Assembly (NCBI GenBank): GCA_963780395.1
Contig: CAWABY010000011.1
Coordinates: 124,001-188,000 of the forward strand
Direction: 5' to 3'
DNA length: 64,000 bases
Source of the DNA: VGBV01 sp963780395
GTDB lineage: Bacteria > Actinomycetota > Thermoleophilia > Solirubrobacterales > 70-9
Below the pieces are notes generated by a model. It did no database searches, was not told the DNA's origin, and saw only the letters and a list, made by a program, of their open reading frames with translations. How positions within the stretch are numbered: the first letter of the stretch is position 1; every line of letters starts with the position of its first letter. Positions 1 through 9,377 of the stretch are shown here, in pieces. Position numbers and translations under genes: made by a program.

Positions 1-393
1 GACCACGGCCTCTACCCAGGGTTTCGGGAGGGCTTCAGCCTGGTCGAGCAGGACGAACACCGTCACATCGCCTTCGGCGTCCGCTTCCTCCGCGACGTCT
101 GCGAGGAGCGCCCCGAGATGAAGCAGGTGATCGTGGACAAGCTCTGCGAGCTGCTTCCCGAGGCGGCCGAGGTGTTCGTCCCGCCCCAGGAGACGGACCC
201 GAGCGACTACTGGTCATACGACCACCATTCCTCGCAGGTCTACGGCTTCGCCTACCAGGCGCTGAACCGCCGCATGAAGGCGATCGGGGTCGAGATCCCA
301 GGCCCCGAGCGGCTGATGCCCGGCCCGGTCGACTTCAGCGGCCTCGATGCGCGCAGCCGCATCGACCCCGTCGAGTCGCCCGCCCCCGCCTGA
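1..393 (+). CDS. R2-like ferritin-fold oxidase / ribonucleotide reductase small-subunit homologue, C-terminal part
   Basis: The frame is open from the first base and ends at TGA 391-393, so this is the C-terminal ~130 residues of a protein that starts before the window. It contains EQDEHRHIAFGVRFL, the E-x-x-H helix that supplies the third carboxylate and second histidine of the di-metal site in the R2/R2lox superfamily, followed by the HHSSQVYGFAYQALNRR helix. Family knowledge: such proteins are class I ribonucleotide reductase beta subunits or R2-like ligand-binding oxidases. Without the N-terminal half, including the radical tyrosine region, the two cannot be told apart. The last ~30 residues are Pro-rich and look like a variable tail. 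Confidence 0.75.
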   Translation, partial: DHGLYPGFREGFSLVEQDEHRHIAFGVRFLRDVCEERPEMKQVIVDKLCELLPEAAEVFVPPQETDPSDYWSYDHHSSQVYGFAYQALNRRMKAIGVEIPGPERLMPGPVDFSGLDARSRIDPVESPAPA

Positions 394-400
394 CCGTACG

Positions 401-1015
401 TCAGAACTCGCTCAGCGGCGGCCGCAAATGGCCGGAGTTGCCGGCTGCGACGAAGCCCTTGTCCTTGGGGCGCTTCGCCTCCCAGTCGATGAGCTTGGTG
501 CCGCAGAGCTCGGTGCCCGGCGTTGCGATGTTCCCGTCATTGGTCGTCCAGGAGGCCTCGCCGGACATGCCCGTTCCGATCACCCTGCCGCCGGTGGGCG
601 TGCTCGTCAGGGAGGCGACGGCGCCCTTGAAGTAGCCGCCTTCGCTGGCGACGTCGTCGCTGATCGGATCGCTGACCTCGAAGCGCTTTCCCTGCGGGTT
701 CTTCTTCCTCTTCTTCTCCATCGACATCGTCCCGTGCGTGATCGTGACCACCTTGGTGTACTCGGGATTCTGCGAGGTCGGAGTCTTGCGGCAGTACAGC
801 GTCGCGTTGGTGAGCGTGAAGTCCAGGACCTTGCCGGCGCGCGTGAGCTTGTAGCTGACGGTCCCGTTGTACTCGGTCAGACCGACGAATTTCCCGGCGA
901 TGCCGTTCTTTTTCTTCTTCTTGGCCTCAGCGGCGCCCAGGAAGGGGGCCGCGGTCACGCCCACCGCGCACAGAACCGCCACGAGGAGCGTCCGGTGCCG
1001 TCTCATCGTGGCCAT
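401..1015 (-). CDS. Secreted protein of unknown function with Lys-rich mature N-terminus
   Basis: 204 codons on the minus strand. An N-terminal signal peptide is clear: MRRHR, a hydrophobic stretch LLVAVLCAVGVTAAPFLG, and a likely cleavage site AEA, followed directly by a run of five lysines. The mature part is about 170 residues, predicted mostly beta, with two cysteines (LYCRKT and ELCGTK) that could form a disulfide after export, and a second basic cluster EKKRKKNPQGKR. I do not recognise a family. The start could be the ATG at 1015 (MATMRRH) or at 1006 (MRRH); the second gives a more typical signal peptide. It converges on the R2-like gene with only 7 bases between them. Confidence 0.7.
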   Translation of the reverse strand: MATMRRHRTLLVAVLCAVGVTAAPFLGAAEAKKKKKNGIAGKFVGLTEYNGTVSYKLTRAGKVLDFTLTNATLYCRKTPTSQNPEYTKVVTITHGTMSMEKKRKKNPQGKRFEVSDPISDDVASEGGYFKGAVASLTSTPTGGRVIGTGMSGEASWTTNDGNIATPGTELCGTKLIDWEAKRPKDKGFVAAGNSGHLRPPLSEF

Positions 1016-1047
1016 TCTGCCACGCCAGGCCGCGTAGCCTGCTGCGG

Positions 1048-1542
1048 ATGGCGATCTCGATCGAGCGCGCCGACGCCGCCGACGTGGACTCCCTGCGGGA
1101 GCTCTGGCTTCAGCTCCACCACCATCATCAGCGAATCGGGCCGCAGAGCGGCAGCTTCACCGACGACGAGTCGTCATGGGGGGTGCGCTCCGCCAACTAC
1201 CGCGAGTGGCTGGACGAGCAGGGCTCCTTCGCGCTGCTCGCGCGCGACGGCGAGGAGCTGGTCGGCTACGCGATGGTCCGCGTGACGCCGGGCCCCGCGA
1301 GCGAGAGGGATGCCTGGGTGGTGCCCGAGACGGTCGCCGAGCTGATGACGCTGGTCGTCTCGGAGGGCAGCCGGGGAGCCGGCCTCGGCAACCGCCTGCT
1401 CGACGAGGTCGACGCCGAGCTCGAGCGCCTCGGCGTCGGGGAGCTCTTCGTCGGCCTCATCCCCGGCAACGACGGAGCCCAGCGCCTCTATGAGTCCCGC
1501 GGCTTCAAGGGCCGCTGGCTGACCCTGGTCCGCTCGCGCTAG
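1048..1542 (+). CDS. GNAT family N-acetyltransferase
   Basis: 164 residues, the usual length for a single GNAT domain. The acetyl-CoA-binding motif A is seen at residues ~100-115 as VVSEGSRGAGLGNRLLDEV (R-x-x-G-x-G/A), and the C-terminal YESRGFKGRW is the motif B strand-helix. The substrate is not readable from sequence; an N-terminal His run (LHHHHQR) is unusual but probably harmless. It is transcribed away from the secreted-protein gene, 33 bases from that gene's start, and followed by an 85-base gap before the ThDP enzyme. Confidence 0.85.
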   Translation: MAISIERADAADVDSLRELWLQLHHHHQRIGPQSGSFTDDESSWGVRSANYREWLDEQGSFALLARDGEELVGYAMVRVTPGPASERDAWVVPETVAELMTLVVSEGSRGAGLGNRLLDEVDAELERLGVGELFVGLIPGNDGAQRLYESRGFKGRWLTLVRSR

Positions 1543-1627
1543 CGCGCCGGCGACGAACGGCGTCTCGCGCTTTGGTCGAATGTCCCAGCGGATCGGCCAG
1601 CAAGACCAGCCAATAGGCTGACGCCCG

Positions 1628-3226
1628 ATGGCGAGCGTGCGCGAGGCCTCCTTCGAGCTGTTCCGCAGGCACGGGATGACGACGATCTTCGGCAACCCGG
1701 GATCGACCGAGTTGCCGATGCTGGCCGAGTTCCCCGACGACTTCCGCTACGTGCTGGGGCTGCAGGAGGCGGCGGTCGTGGGCATGGCCGACGGCTACGC
1801 GCAGGCTTCGGGCCTGGTGACCCACGTGAACCTGCACACGGCGCCCGGCGTCGGCAACGCGATGGGGGCCATCTTCAACGCCCAAGCCAACAAGTCGCCG
1901 CTGCTTGTGACTGCGGGCCAGCAGGTGCGGGCGCAGATCACGATGCAGGCCAACCTCACAAACCGCGACGCCGCCAGGGTGCCGCATCCGTTCGTGAAGT
2001 GGAGCTACGAGGCCGCCCGCGCCCAGGACGTGCCGCTGGCGCTGGCCCGCGGCATCCACCAGGCGCAGATCCCGCCCCGCGGCCCCGCCTTCGTCTCGGT
2101 GCCGATGGACGACTGGAACGCCGAGGTGGACGCGGCCGAGGCGGAGCTGGTCGCCTCGAGGACGGTGCAGGCACGCGCGGGTGCCGACCCCGAAGCCGTC
2201 GCTGCCCTCGCCAAGCGCCTGGAAGCCGCCTCCAGCCCGGTGCTGATCGCCGGCCCGGACATCGACGCATCGGGTGGCTGGGACGACGCCGTCGCGCTCG
2301 CCGAGCGCCAGAAGCTGCCCGTGTTCGCATCGCCCGCTCCCGGCGGCGGCCGGCTCGGCTTCCCCGAGGGCCATCCCCTGTTCGGCGGGGTGCTGCCGCC
2401 GGCGATCGGCCCGGTCGCGGAAACGCTCAAGGGCAAGGACCTGGTGCTGGTCGTCGGCTCCTCGGTCTTCCCCTACTACCCCTACATACCTGGCCCGCTG
2501 CTGCCCGACGGGGCGGAGCTGGTGCAGATCACGAGCGACCCCGACGAGGCGGCGCGGGCGCCGATGGGCGATGCGATCGTCGCCGACGTGGCGCTGACCC
2601 TGCGCGCGCTGGTCGAGGCGGTGGGCGAGGCGAACCGCGCCGAGCCGACCCCGTTGCCCGACCCGGTGCCTGGCGAGGAGAGCGACCCGATGACCCCGAC
2701 GATGGTCCACAACACCCTCGCCGGCGTCTTCCCCGACGACGGGATCGTCGTGCTCGAGTCCCCGTCCAGCACCTTGGCGCTGCGCAACCAGCTGCGGATT
2801 TCCCGGCCGGGCAGCTACTACTTCGGCGCCGGCGGGGGGCTGGGGTTCGGGCTCGCTGCCTCGATCGGGGTCCAGCTCGCCCAGCCCGACCGGCCTGTGG
2901 TCTGCGTGCTCGGCGAGGGATCGGCGCAGTACGCGATCACCGGGCTCTGGTCGGCCGTGGCCTACGAGGTCCCGGTCACCTTCCTGGTGCTGCGCAACTC
3001 CGAGTACTCGATCCTGAAGTGGTTCGCCGACATCGAGGAGGTGAAGGGAGCGCCGGGGCTGGACCTGCCGGCGGTCGACACCGCCGAGATCGCGACCGGC
3101 TACGGCGTCGCCTCGAAGCGGGTGTCTGCGCCCGAGGAGCTGCGCGAGGCGCTGGCTGCCTCGTTCGGGTCGGCGACGCCCGAGCTGATCGAGGTGCCGG
3201 TCACGCCCGGAATGGCCCTGTTCTAG
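1628..3226 (+). CDS. Benzoylformate decarboxylase-like thiamine-diphosphate enzyme
   Basis: 532 residues, full length for the ThDP-dependent 2-oxoacid decarboxylase family (PYR, central and PP domains). It follows Pseudomonas putida benzoylformate decarboxylase closely: FGNPGSTELP carries the active-site Ser, LGLQEAAVVG the cofactor-activating Glu, and VNLHTAPGVGNAMG the first catalytic His. The APMGDAIVADV segment and the C-terminal SANY-like GEGSAQYAITGLW are also recognisable. Two departures matter. The second catalytic His (YHQY in the Pseudomonas enzyme) is Tyr here (FPYYPYIPG), and the Mg-binding GDGS is GEGS. I therefore call the family with confidence but not the substrate. The FAD/Fe-S dehydrogenase 37 bases downstream would produce a 2-oxoacid, which fits a two-step hydroxyacid-to-aldehyde route (inference). 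Confidence 0.85.
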   Translation: MASVREASFELFRRHGMTTIFGNPGSTELPMLAEFPDDFRYVLGLQEAAVVGMADGYAQASGLVTHVNLHTAPGVGNAMGAIFNAQANKSPLLVTAGQQVRAQITMQANLTNRDAARVPHPFVKWSYEAARAQDVPLALARGIHQAQIPPRGPAFVSVPMDDWNAEVDAAEAELVASRTVQARAGADPEAVAALAKRLEAASSPVLIAGPDIDASGGWDDAVALAERQKLPVFASPAPGGGRLGFPEGHPLFGGVLPPAIGPVAETLKGKDLVLVVGSSVFPYYPYIPGPLLPDGAELVQITSDPDEAARAPMGDAIVADVALTLRALVEAVGEANRAEPTPLPDPVPGEESDPMTPTMVHNTLAGVFPDDGIVVLESPSSTLALRNQLRISRPGSYYFGAGGGLGFGLAASIGVQLAQPDRPVVCVLGEGSAQYAITGLWSAVAYEVPVTFLVLRNSEYSILKWFADIEEVKGAPGLDLPAVDTAEIATGYGVASKRVSAPEELREALAASFGSATPELIEVPVTPGMALF

Positions 3227-3263
3227 CCGCCATGCCCGGACGCGAAGCGGAGGACATGCCCTG

Positions 3264-6172
3264 ATGGACCTCCTCGCGCCCCCGGTCGAGCCGCTCGCCC
3301 CCGAGGCGGGCGAGCCGGCGGCAGACAGGGCGCCAGACGTGCTCGCCGGCGGCACCCCCGAGCCGCTGCGCTCGGATCTGGTCGAGCTGCTCGGCGCCGA
3401 CCGCGTGCTCAGTCGGGCGATCGACCTCGTCAGCTACGCCTCGGACGCGAGCCCCTATCGGATGTTTCCGAAGGCGGTGGTGCGTGCTCGTGACGCCGCC
3501 GAGGTGGCCGCGGTGTTCGGCTACGGGCGGCGCGCCGGGATCCCGGTGACGCTGCGGGCAGGGGGGACGAGCCTGAACGGGCAGGGCCAGGGCGAGGGGA
3601 TCCTCGTCGACGTTCGCCGCCATTTCGAAGGCATCACCGTCGAGGACGACGGCCGGCGCGCCCGGGTCAAGGCCGGCACGCTGCTCGGCCACGCCAACCG
3701 GGTGCTGGCACCGTACGGGCGGAAACTCGGCCCCGACCCCGCCAGCACCGACATCGCCACCGTGGGGGGCGTGATCGCCAACAACTCGGGCGGCATGCGC
3801 TGCGGCACCACCGCCGACTCCTACAGCACCGTCAGCTCAGTCAGCTTCGTGCTGCCGTCCGGGACGGCGATCGACACCGCCGACCCGGCCGCCGAAGCCG
3901 CCTTCGCCGAGGCCGAGCCCGAGCTGGCCCGGGGGCTGGAGCGGATCCGCGACGAGCTGCGGGCCGACGCCGAGCTGTCCGATCGGATCCGCCGCAAGTT
4001 CGAAATCAAGAACACGACCGGCTACCGGCTCTGCGCTTTTCTCGATGCTGAAGAACCCCTGGAGATCTTCCGGCGGCTGCTCGTGGGCAGCGAGGGGACG
4101 CTCGCCTTCGTCGCGGAGGCAACCTTCGAGACGGTGCCCCAGCCGCCGCACACCACGGTTTCCTGGCTGCACTTCGACGGCATCGAGTCCGCGACCGAGC
4201 CGGTCCCCGAGTTCGTCGCCGCAGGGGCGACCGCGGTCGAGCTGATGGTCGCGCCGGCGCTGATGGTGGCCGCCCAGAACATCGCCGGCGCTCCCGCCGA
4301 CTGGATGGAGCTGCCGCCGGAATCGGCCGCGCTGCTGGTGGAGTTCGGCGCGGACACCGAGGCGGAGCTGGACGATCTGGTCGGGCGCGCCGAGGGGATC
4401 CTCGCCGCGCGGGCGCCGATTCGCCCGCCCGACTTCACCCGCGACCCGAGCGGATCGAGGTCGCCTGGACCGTGCGCGAGGGCCTGCACGGGCTGATCGG
4501 CCGCCTGCGTCCGCCCGGGACGGCGCTGATCATCGAGGACGTCTGCGTGCCCCCCGACCGCATCGCCGAGTCGGCTCGCGACATTCAGGCGCTGCTGGGC
4601 GAGCACGGCTTCCTCACCGGCGTCGCCGGGCACACCTCGGCGGGGAACCTCCACTTCATGCTGACCCCGGACTTCTCCAAGCGGGAGGACCTGGAGCGCT
4701 ACGAGGCCTTCATGGAGAAGCTCGTCGAGCTGGTCATAGACAAGTACGACGGCTCGCTGAAGGCCGAGCACGGCACGGGTATCAACATGGCCCCTTACGT
4801 CGAGCGCGAATGGGGCGCGAAGGCGACGGAGATGATGTGGCGGCTGAAGGCGCTCGCCGACCCCGACGGGGTGCTCGCGCCCGGGGTGCTGCTCAACCGC
4901 GACCCCGGGGTCCACCTGCGCAACCTGAAGACGACGCCGCCGATCGAGGAGGTGGCCACCAACTGCGTCGAGTGCGGCTTCTGCGAGCCGGTCTGTCCCA
5001 GCCGCCACCTGACCCTGACCCCCCGCCAGCGGATCGTGGTCCGGCGCGAGATGGCGCGCCAACCGCCGGGGTCGCCCGTGCAGCGGGCGCTGATCGAGCA
5101 GTACGAGTACGAGGGGATGGAGACCTGCGCCGCGGACGGCAGCTGCGCGGTCGCCTGCCCGCTGGCGATCGACACGGGCAAGCTCGTCAAGGGGCTGCGC
5201 GCCCGCCAGCATTCCGAGCGGGCCGAGCGCCGGGCGGCGACGATTGCGGGCCGTTGGCGGAGCGTCGAGCGCGCCGCCCGGGCCGGCCTGCGCGCCGGCA
5301 ACCCGCTGGGTGGCCTGGCGGCCCGCGCCGGGTCGCGCGCGCTGCGAGCTCTGTTCAGCGACGAGCTGGTGCCGGATTTCCCTTCGGATATGCCCCACGC
5401 CGCATCGGGCCGCCTGCCACGGACCGAGCGGAAGGGGGCCGCCGCCGTCTACATGCCCGCCTGCGTCAACCGTATCTTCGGCCGGCCGCGGGGAGCCGCC
5501 CGGCGGCCCTCGCTGCCCGAGGCGATGGTCGCGCTCTCGGCGCGGGCCGGGCAGCCGGTCTGGATCCCCGACGACGCAGCCGGCCACTGCTGTGGCGTCC
5601 CCTGGAGCTCGAAGGGCTTTCGGGCCGGCCACGAGCTGATGGCGAACCGCACGGTCGAGGCGCTGTGGCGCTGGAGCGGGGAGGGGGAGCTGCCGGTCGT
5701 GATCGACGCCAGCTCCTGCTCGCTCGGGCTCGGCGACGAGGCGGTTGGGGCCCTGGACGAGCGCAATCGCGAGCGCCACGCCCAGATCGAGGTGATCGAC
5801 TCGGTCGCCTGGGCGCACCGCATGCTGCCGGCCCTGAAGCCGGTGGCGAAGCTGGGATCGGTCGCGATCCATCCGACCTGCTCGACCAGGCACCTCGGCC
5901 TCACCGCTGAGCTGAAGGCGCTGGGCGCCGCGATCGCTGACGAGGTCACCGTCCCGATCCGAGCCACGTGCTGCGGCATGGCAGGCGACCGAGGCCTGCT
6001 GCACCCCGAGCTGACCCGCTCCGCCACCTCAGAGCAGGCTGCCGAGTTGGCCGGCCGCTCGCACGACGCATACCTCTGCAGCAACCGGACCTGCGAGATC
6101 GGCCTGCAACAGGGGACGGGGCAGGCCTACGAGTCGGTCGTGATCGCGCTCGAGCGGGCGACCCGGCCCTAG
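3264..6172 (+). CDS. FAD-linked oxidase / Fe-S 2-hydroxyacid (D-lactate or D-2-hydroxyglutarate type) dehydrogenase, frameshifted
   Basis: Two overlapping frames form one ~970-residue protein. The first (ATG 3264) has the PCMH-type FAD domain: VTLRAGGTSLNGQGQG, LGPDPASTDIATVGGVIANN and SGGMRCGTT, then the FAD-oxidase C domain. At about 4440-4450 one C appears to be missing; restoring it gives DPERIEVAWTVREGLHGL and continues in the frame that stops at 6172. The second part has two 4Fe-4S clusters (NCVECGFCEPVCPSR and a second set CAADGSCAVACP) and two CCG cysteine-rich domains (CCGVPWSSKG, CCGMAGDRG). This order is that of YdiJ/Dld-type membrane-associated dehydrogenases that pass electrons to the respiratory chain. 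The substrate is not proven. Its TAG stop shares CTAG with the stop of the convergent epimerase gene. Confidence 0.85.
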
Positions 6173-7161
6173 ACGATCCCCTCGGCGCGGATCCACTCCG
6201 CGCTGCGGCGGATCCCCTCCGGCAGCTCGACGGAGGGTGACCATCCCAGCTCTTCCCGCGCCCGCTGATTGGACGCGGTCCCGCGCCGGTCGAGCAGCGT
6301 GGGCCCGTGACGTCCGAAGGCCGGCGGCTTGCCGCGCAGGCGAGCGACCGCCTCGGTGAGGCCGCCGGCGGCGACCAGGAGCGGCTTCGGCAGCTTCGGT
6401 GGCTCGCGCAGGTCGAGCTCGCTCGCGAGCATGCCGTAGTAGTCGGCGAAGCTGACACCGTGGCCGTCCCAGACGGTGTACGAGCGGCCCGGCTCCCCGC
6501 GCCGGAGGGCCAACAGGATCGCGGCGACGAGGTCGTCGATGTAGGCGGGCAGCATCGTGCCGTCGCCCTTGCCCGGCAGCGCGATCTGCTTCGAGGCCAT
6601 CAGCTCGACCGGCCTAACCAGCCACGGGATCGAGCCGGGCCCGTAGACGTCGCCGGGGCGGACGATGACCGCGCCGCGGCGCGCCGCGATCGCGTCCGAG
6701 GCGCTCTTCGTGTCGATGTAGGGGACACCGACCGCGCGGCGGAAGGCGCCCTCGCCCTGGTGGCTCTCGTCCGCATAGCCGTAGACCACGACCGAGCTGA
6801 CGTGGACGACGCGCTCGGCGCCGGCGGCCTCGGCCGCGTCCAGGACGTTGGCGGTGCCCTCGACGTTGACCCGCATGAAGTCCTCCATCGCGCCCCACTC
6901 GCGCACGTACGCGGCGGTGTGGACGACCAGTTCCGCGTCCTCGAGCGCGGACGCGGCCGCCTCGTGGTCGGCGACGTCGGCGATCCGGGGCTCGACGCCG
7001 GCGGCGCGCAGCTCGGCCTCGTGCTCGGAGGAGACCTCGACGCCAACCACCTCGGCGCCCTCGGCGGCCAGGGCGCGGCAGACGGCCGCGCCGATGAATC
7101 CGTTGGCGCCGGTGACCGCGATCCGGCGCCCCTGAAGCTCGATCTGCTCGGCGTCGGCCAT
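6169..7161 (-). CDS. NAD(P)-dependent epimerase/dehydratase (extended SDR)
   Basis: About 330 residues. The Rossmann motif is at the N-terminus (AVTGANGFIGAAVCRALAAEG), followed by VVHTAAYVREWG and the catalytic segment VPYIDTKSASD. The catalytic Tyr (Y-x-x-x-K) is recognisable there as YIDTK. VRPGDVYGPGS and the C-terminal LGWSPSVELPEGIRRS are typical of sugar-nucleotide epimerases and 3-beta-HSD-like extended SDRs. I chose the ATG at 7161 (MADAEQIELQG) because the Rossmann strand follows directly; an ATG at 7188 would add nine residues. The substrate is unknown. It is convergent with the FAD/Fe-S dehydrogenase and divergent from the PAP2 gene. Confidence 0.85.
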   Translation of the reverse strand: MADAEQIELQGRRIAVTGANGFIGAAVCRALAAEGAEVVGVEVSSEHEAELRAAGVEPRIADVADHEAAASALEDAELVVHTAAYVREWGAMEDFMRVNVEGTANVLDAAEAAGAERVVHVSSVVVYGYADESHQGEGAFRRAVGVPYIDTKSASDAIAARRGAVIVRPGDVYGPGSIPWLVRPVELMASKQIALPGKGDGTMLPAYIDDLVAAILLALRRGEPGRSYTVWDGHGVSFADYYGMLASELDLREPPKLPKPLLVAAGGLTEAVARLRGKPPAFGRHGPTLLDRRGTASNQRAREELGWSPSVELPEGIRRSAEWIRAEGIV

Positions 7162-7227
7162 CACGCGTGAGGCTATTCGGAGCCGCACCTCAGAGCCCGC
7201 CCGGGGGGTTCATATACTCGCCGCGCC

Positions 7228-8214
7228 TTGCTGCAATCCCCTGCAAAGCGCGCCGTGCGACCGAGGTCCGGGTGGGGGCCGGTCGTCCGGGGGGTGGCGG
7301 CGGCGGCGCTGGCCGCAGCATTCGCAGTGCCGCTGGCGCGCAGGAAACTGAACGTGCCCCCCGCCGTGACCACGGTGGCGCTGGTCGGCGGTCCGCTGGC
7401 GCTCGCGGTGCTGCGGCCCCGGACCGGGACCCGCGACGCGGCGCTGTACGCGCTGCAGATGTGGGGCTTCCTCAACGCCAAGGACCTCCCGCACGACGAT
7501 CCCGAGGCGCTTCGCAGCAGGCTGCGGATCGACTACCCGATCCGCGCCGACCTTGCGATCGGCGGCGGCGAGCTTCCCAGCGTGCGCCTGCAGGAGGCGC
7601 TGGAGGGCCTCGGCCGCGGGAACCCGCTCGACCGCACCCTCTCCTGGGTGCACTGGATGTGGTTTTTCGAGCCGCACAGCTCGCTGGTCTGGATCCTCGC
7701 CAAGCACCCCGAGCGCTTCCCGCGCGCGGCGCGCCAGATGTCCGGCGTCTTCGACCTCGGCTGCGTCGTCTACGCCACCGTCCCCACCGCGCCGCCCTGG
7801 TGGGCGGCCGAGAACGGCTACGCGGACGAGCGCGTGCGGCGGATCATGCAGGAGGTCGGCAAGGTGCAGTGGGGGCGCTCCTGGGACCACCTCTACGCGT
7901 TTCTCGGTGGCAACCCCTGGGCGGCGATGCCCTCACTTCACTTCGCGGCCTCGCTGATGGCGGCGATCCTGCTGAGCGAGGCGGGGCCGGTCGAAGGCGC
8001 GCTCGGCTGGGCTTACGCGGGCACGCTCGGGTTTGCGCTGGTGTATTTGGGGGAGCACTACGTCATCGACCTCGTTGCGGGCGCCGCCCTCGTGGCCGCG
8101 GTCAGGTGGGGCGAACCGCTGGCGAAGCCGATCGTGGAGTTCGTGAACCGCCGGCTGCAGAGCCTGGAGGCGATTGCGAACGATCAGGCCGGTTTGCGAC
8201 GATTGGAGGCGTGA
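7228..8214 (+). CDS. PAP2-superfamily membrane phosphatase (inositolphosphotransferase-like)
   Basis: 328 residues starting at TTG 7228. An N-terminal basic segment is followed by hydrophobic helices, a middle ALQMWGFLNAKDLPHDD region, and the PAP2 catalytic motifs near the C-terminus: MPSLHFAASLMAA (C2, the PSGH-like motif with His) and YLGEHYVIDLVAG (C3, H-x-x-x-D). The WVHWMWFFEPHSSL segment is typical of actinobacterial phosphatidylinositol/inositolphosphotransferase-like PAP2 proteins. The likely role is dephosphorylation or phospho-transfer on a lipid at the outer membrane face. Its TGA overlaps the GTG of the next gene by four bases (GTGA), so the two are probably translated together. 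Confidence 0.8.
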   Translation: MLQSPAKRAVRPRSGWGPVVRGVAAAALAAAFAVPLARRKLNVPPAVTTVALVGGPLALAVLRPRTGTRDAALYALQMWGFLNAKDLPHDDPEALRSRLRIDYPIRADLAIGGGELPSVRLQEALEGLGRGNPLDRTLSWVHWMWFFEPHSSLVWILAKHPERFPRAARQMSGVFDLGCVVYATVPTAPPWWAAENGYADERVRRIMQEVGKVQWGRSWDHLYAFLGGNPWAAMPSLHFAASLMAAILLSEAGPVEGALGWAYAGTLGFALVYLGEHYVIDLVAGAALVAAVRWGEPLAKPIVEFVNRRLQSLEAIANDQAGLRRLEA

Positions 8215-9377
8215 CGGAGGCTAAGCAGCAGGAGCCCGTCCATCACGAAGAGTCGGCACGCGAAATGGCCCAAGAGGCCGAGCCGAACTTCTTCGCGAAT
8301 CCCAAGCGCATCGTGCAGACGATCGTCGCGGTCGTGCTGCTCACGGTTGCGATCTACGTGCTGTTCCCGAGGATCGTCGGGCTCGAGGGCGCCCTGGACA
8401 GGATGGGGGACGGCGACCCGGTGTGGATCGGGATCGCCCTTGCCTTCAACGTCGCGGCCTTCGCCGCCTACGTGGCCCTCTTCCGGGGCGTCGTCGGCGA
8501 GAAGGTCATCCACCTCACCGTCAGCGAGAGCTACCAGATCACGATGGCCGGGCTGGCGGCGACGCGGCTGTTCTCGGCAGGGGGCGCCGGCGGCATCCTG
8601 CTTACTTACTGGGCGCTGCGCAAGGCCGGGATGGAGCGCCGCCAGTCGGTCTGCCGCATGATCGCCTTCCTCGTCGTCCTCTATTCGGTCTATCTGGTGG
8701 CGCTGGTCGTTTTCGGGGTGTTGCTGCGGACGGGGGTGCTGGCCGGCGACGATCCTCTCTCGGGCACCGTGATCCCGGCGGCGCTTGCCGGGGCCGCGAT
8801 CGTGATCGTGCTGGCGATCGCGCTGCTGCCCGAGGACCTCGAGCGGCGCATGGCGAAACACACATCGGGGCGCTTCGGGCGCTTCGCCATCCGTCTGGCG
8901 ACGGCCCCGGCGACCTTCGCGCAGGGGACGCGCACGGCGATCGCGTTCGTCCGCCATCCCAGCAGCGGCGCGCTTGCGGTCGGCGGCGCGGTCGGCTTCT
9001 GGGCCGCCAACATCGGCATCCTCTGGGCCAGCTTCCACGCCTTCGACGTGTCCGTCCCGCTCGGCGTCGTCGTCCAGGCCTTCTTCCTCGGGATGATCGC
9101 CAACCTGTTCCCGTTCGCGCCCGGCGGCGTCGGCGCGGTTGACGCCGGCATGATCGGCGCCTTCGTCCTCTTCGGGATTCCCAGCGAGGCGGTCTTCCCG
9201 GCGGTGCTGACCTACCGCGTGATCGCGTTCTGGCTGCCGATCCCGCCGGGGATCGTCGCCTTCTTCCAGCTGCGGAAGACGGTCAGTCGCTGGGAGGCCG
9301 AGGGGAGGGAAGCCCCGACGACGAGCGAGTCAACGCTGCCGAAACAGGCCGGCGCGGCGGCGGGATCCACCGCCTGA
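8211..9377 (+). CDS. UPF0104 / lysylphosphatidylglycerol-synthase transmembrane domain (flippase-like) protein
   Basis: 388 residues from GTG 8211, with an excellent Shine-Dalgarno (GGAGG at 8204-8208). The first ~45 residues are charged and cytoplasmic; then come about eight membrane helices. Family landmarks are RLFSAGGAGGILLTYWALRKAG in two halves and NLFPFAPGGVGAVDAGMIG, the conserved PGGxGxxE/D motif of the UPF0104/YbhN/MprF-like fold. Family knowledge: such proteins are lipid flippase-like membrane proteins without the synthase domain; many have no assigned substrate. The overlap with the PAP2 gene suggests a shared envelope-lipid function (inference). Two more paralogues lie at 40.8 and 50.8 kb. 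Confidence 0.85.
   Translation: MTEAKQQEPVHHEESAREMAQEAEPNFFANPKRIVQTIVAVVLLTVAIYVLFPRIVGLEGALDRMGDGDPVWIGIALAFNVAAFAAYVALFRGVVGEKVIHLTVSESYQITMAGLAATRLFSAGGAGGILLTYWALRKAGMERRQSVCRMIAFLVVLYSVYLVALVVFGVLLRTGVLAGDDPLSGTVIPAALAGAAIVIVLAIALLPEDLERRMAKHTSGRFGRFAIRLATAPATFAQGTRTAIAFVRHPSSGALAVGGAVGFWAANIGILWASFHAFDVSVPLGVVVQAFFLGMIANLFPFAPGGVGAVDAGMIGAFVLFGIPSEAVFPAVLTYRVIAFWLPIPPGIVAFFQLRKTVSRWEAEGREAPTTSESTLPKQAGAAAGSTA

Noticed and set aside
1505..3355. A 616-codon minus-strand open frame over the ThDP enzyme.
   Set aside because: Antisense of a well-conserved gene, no recognisable domain.
4022..6004. A 660-codon open frame on the minus strand.
   Set aside because: It is the antisense of the FAD/Fe-S dehydrogenase gene; composition is Arg/Ala/Pro/His-rich with no motif, as expected of GC-rich shadow frames.
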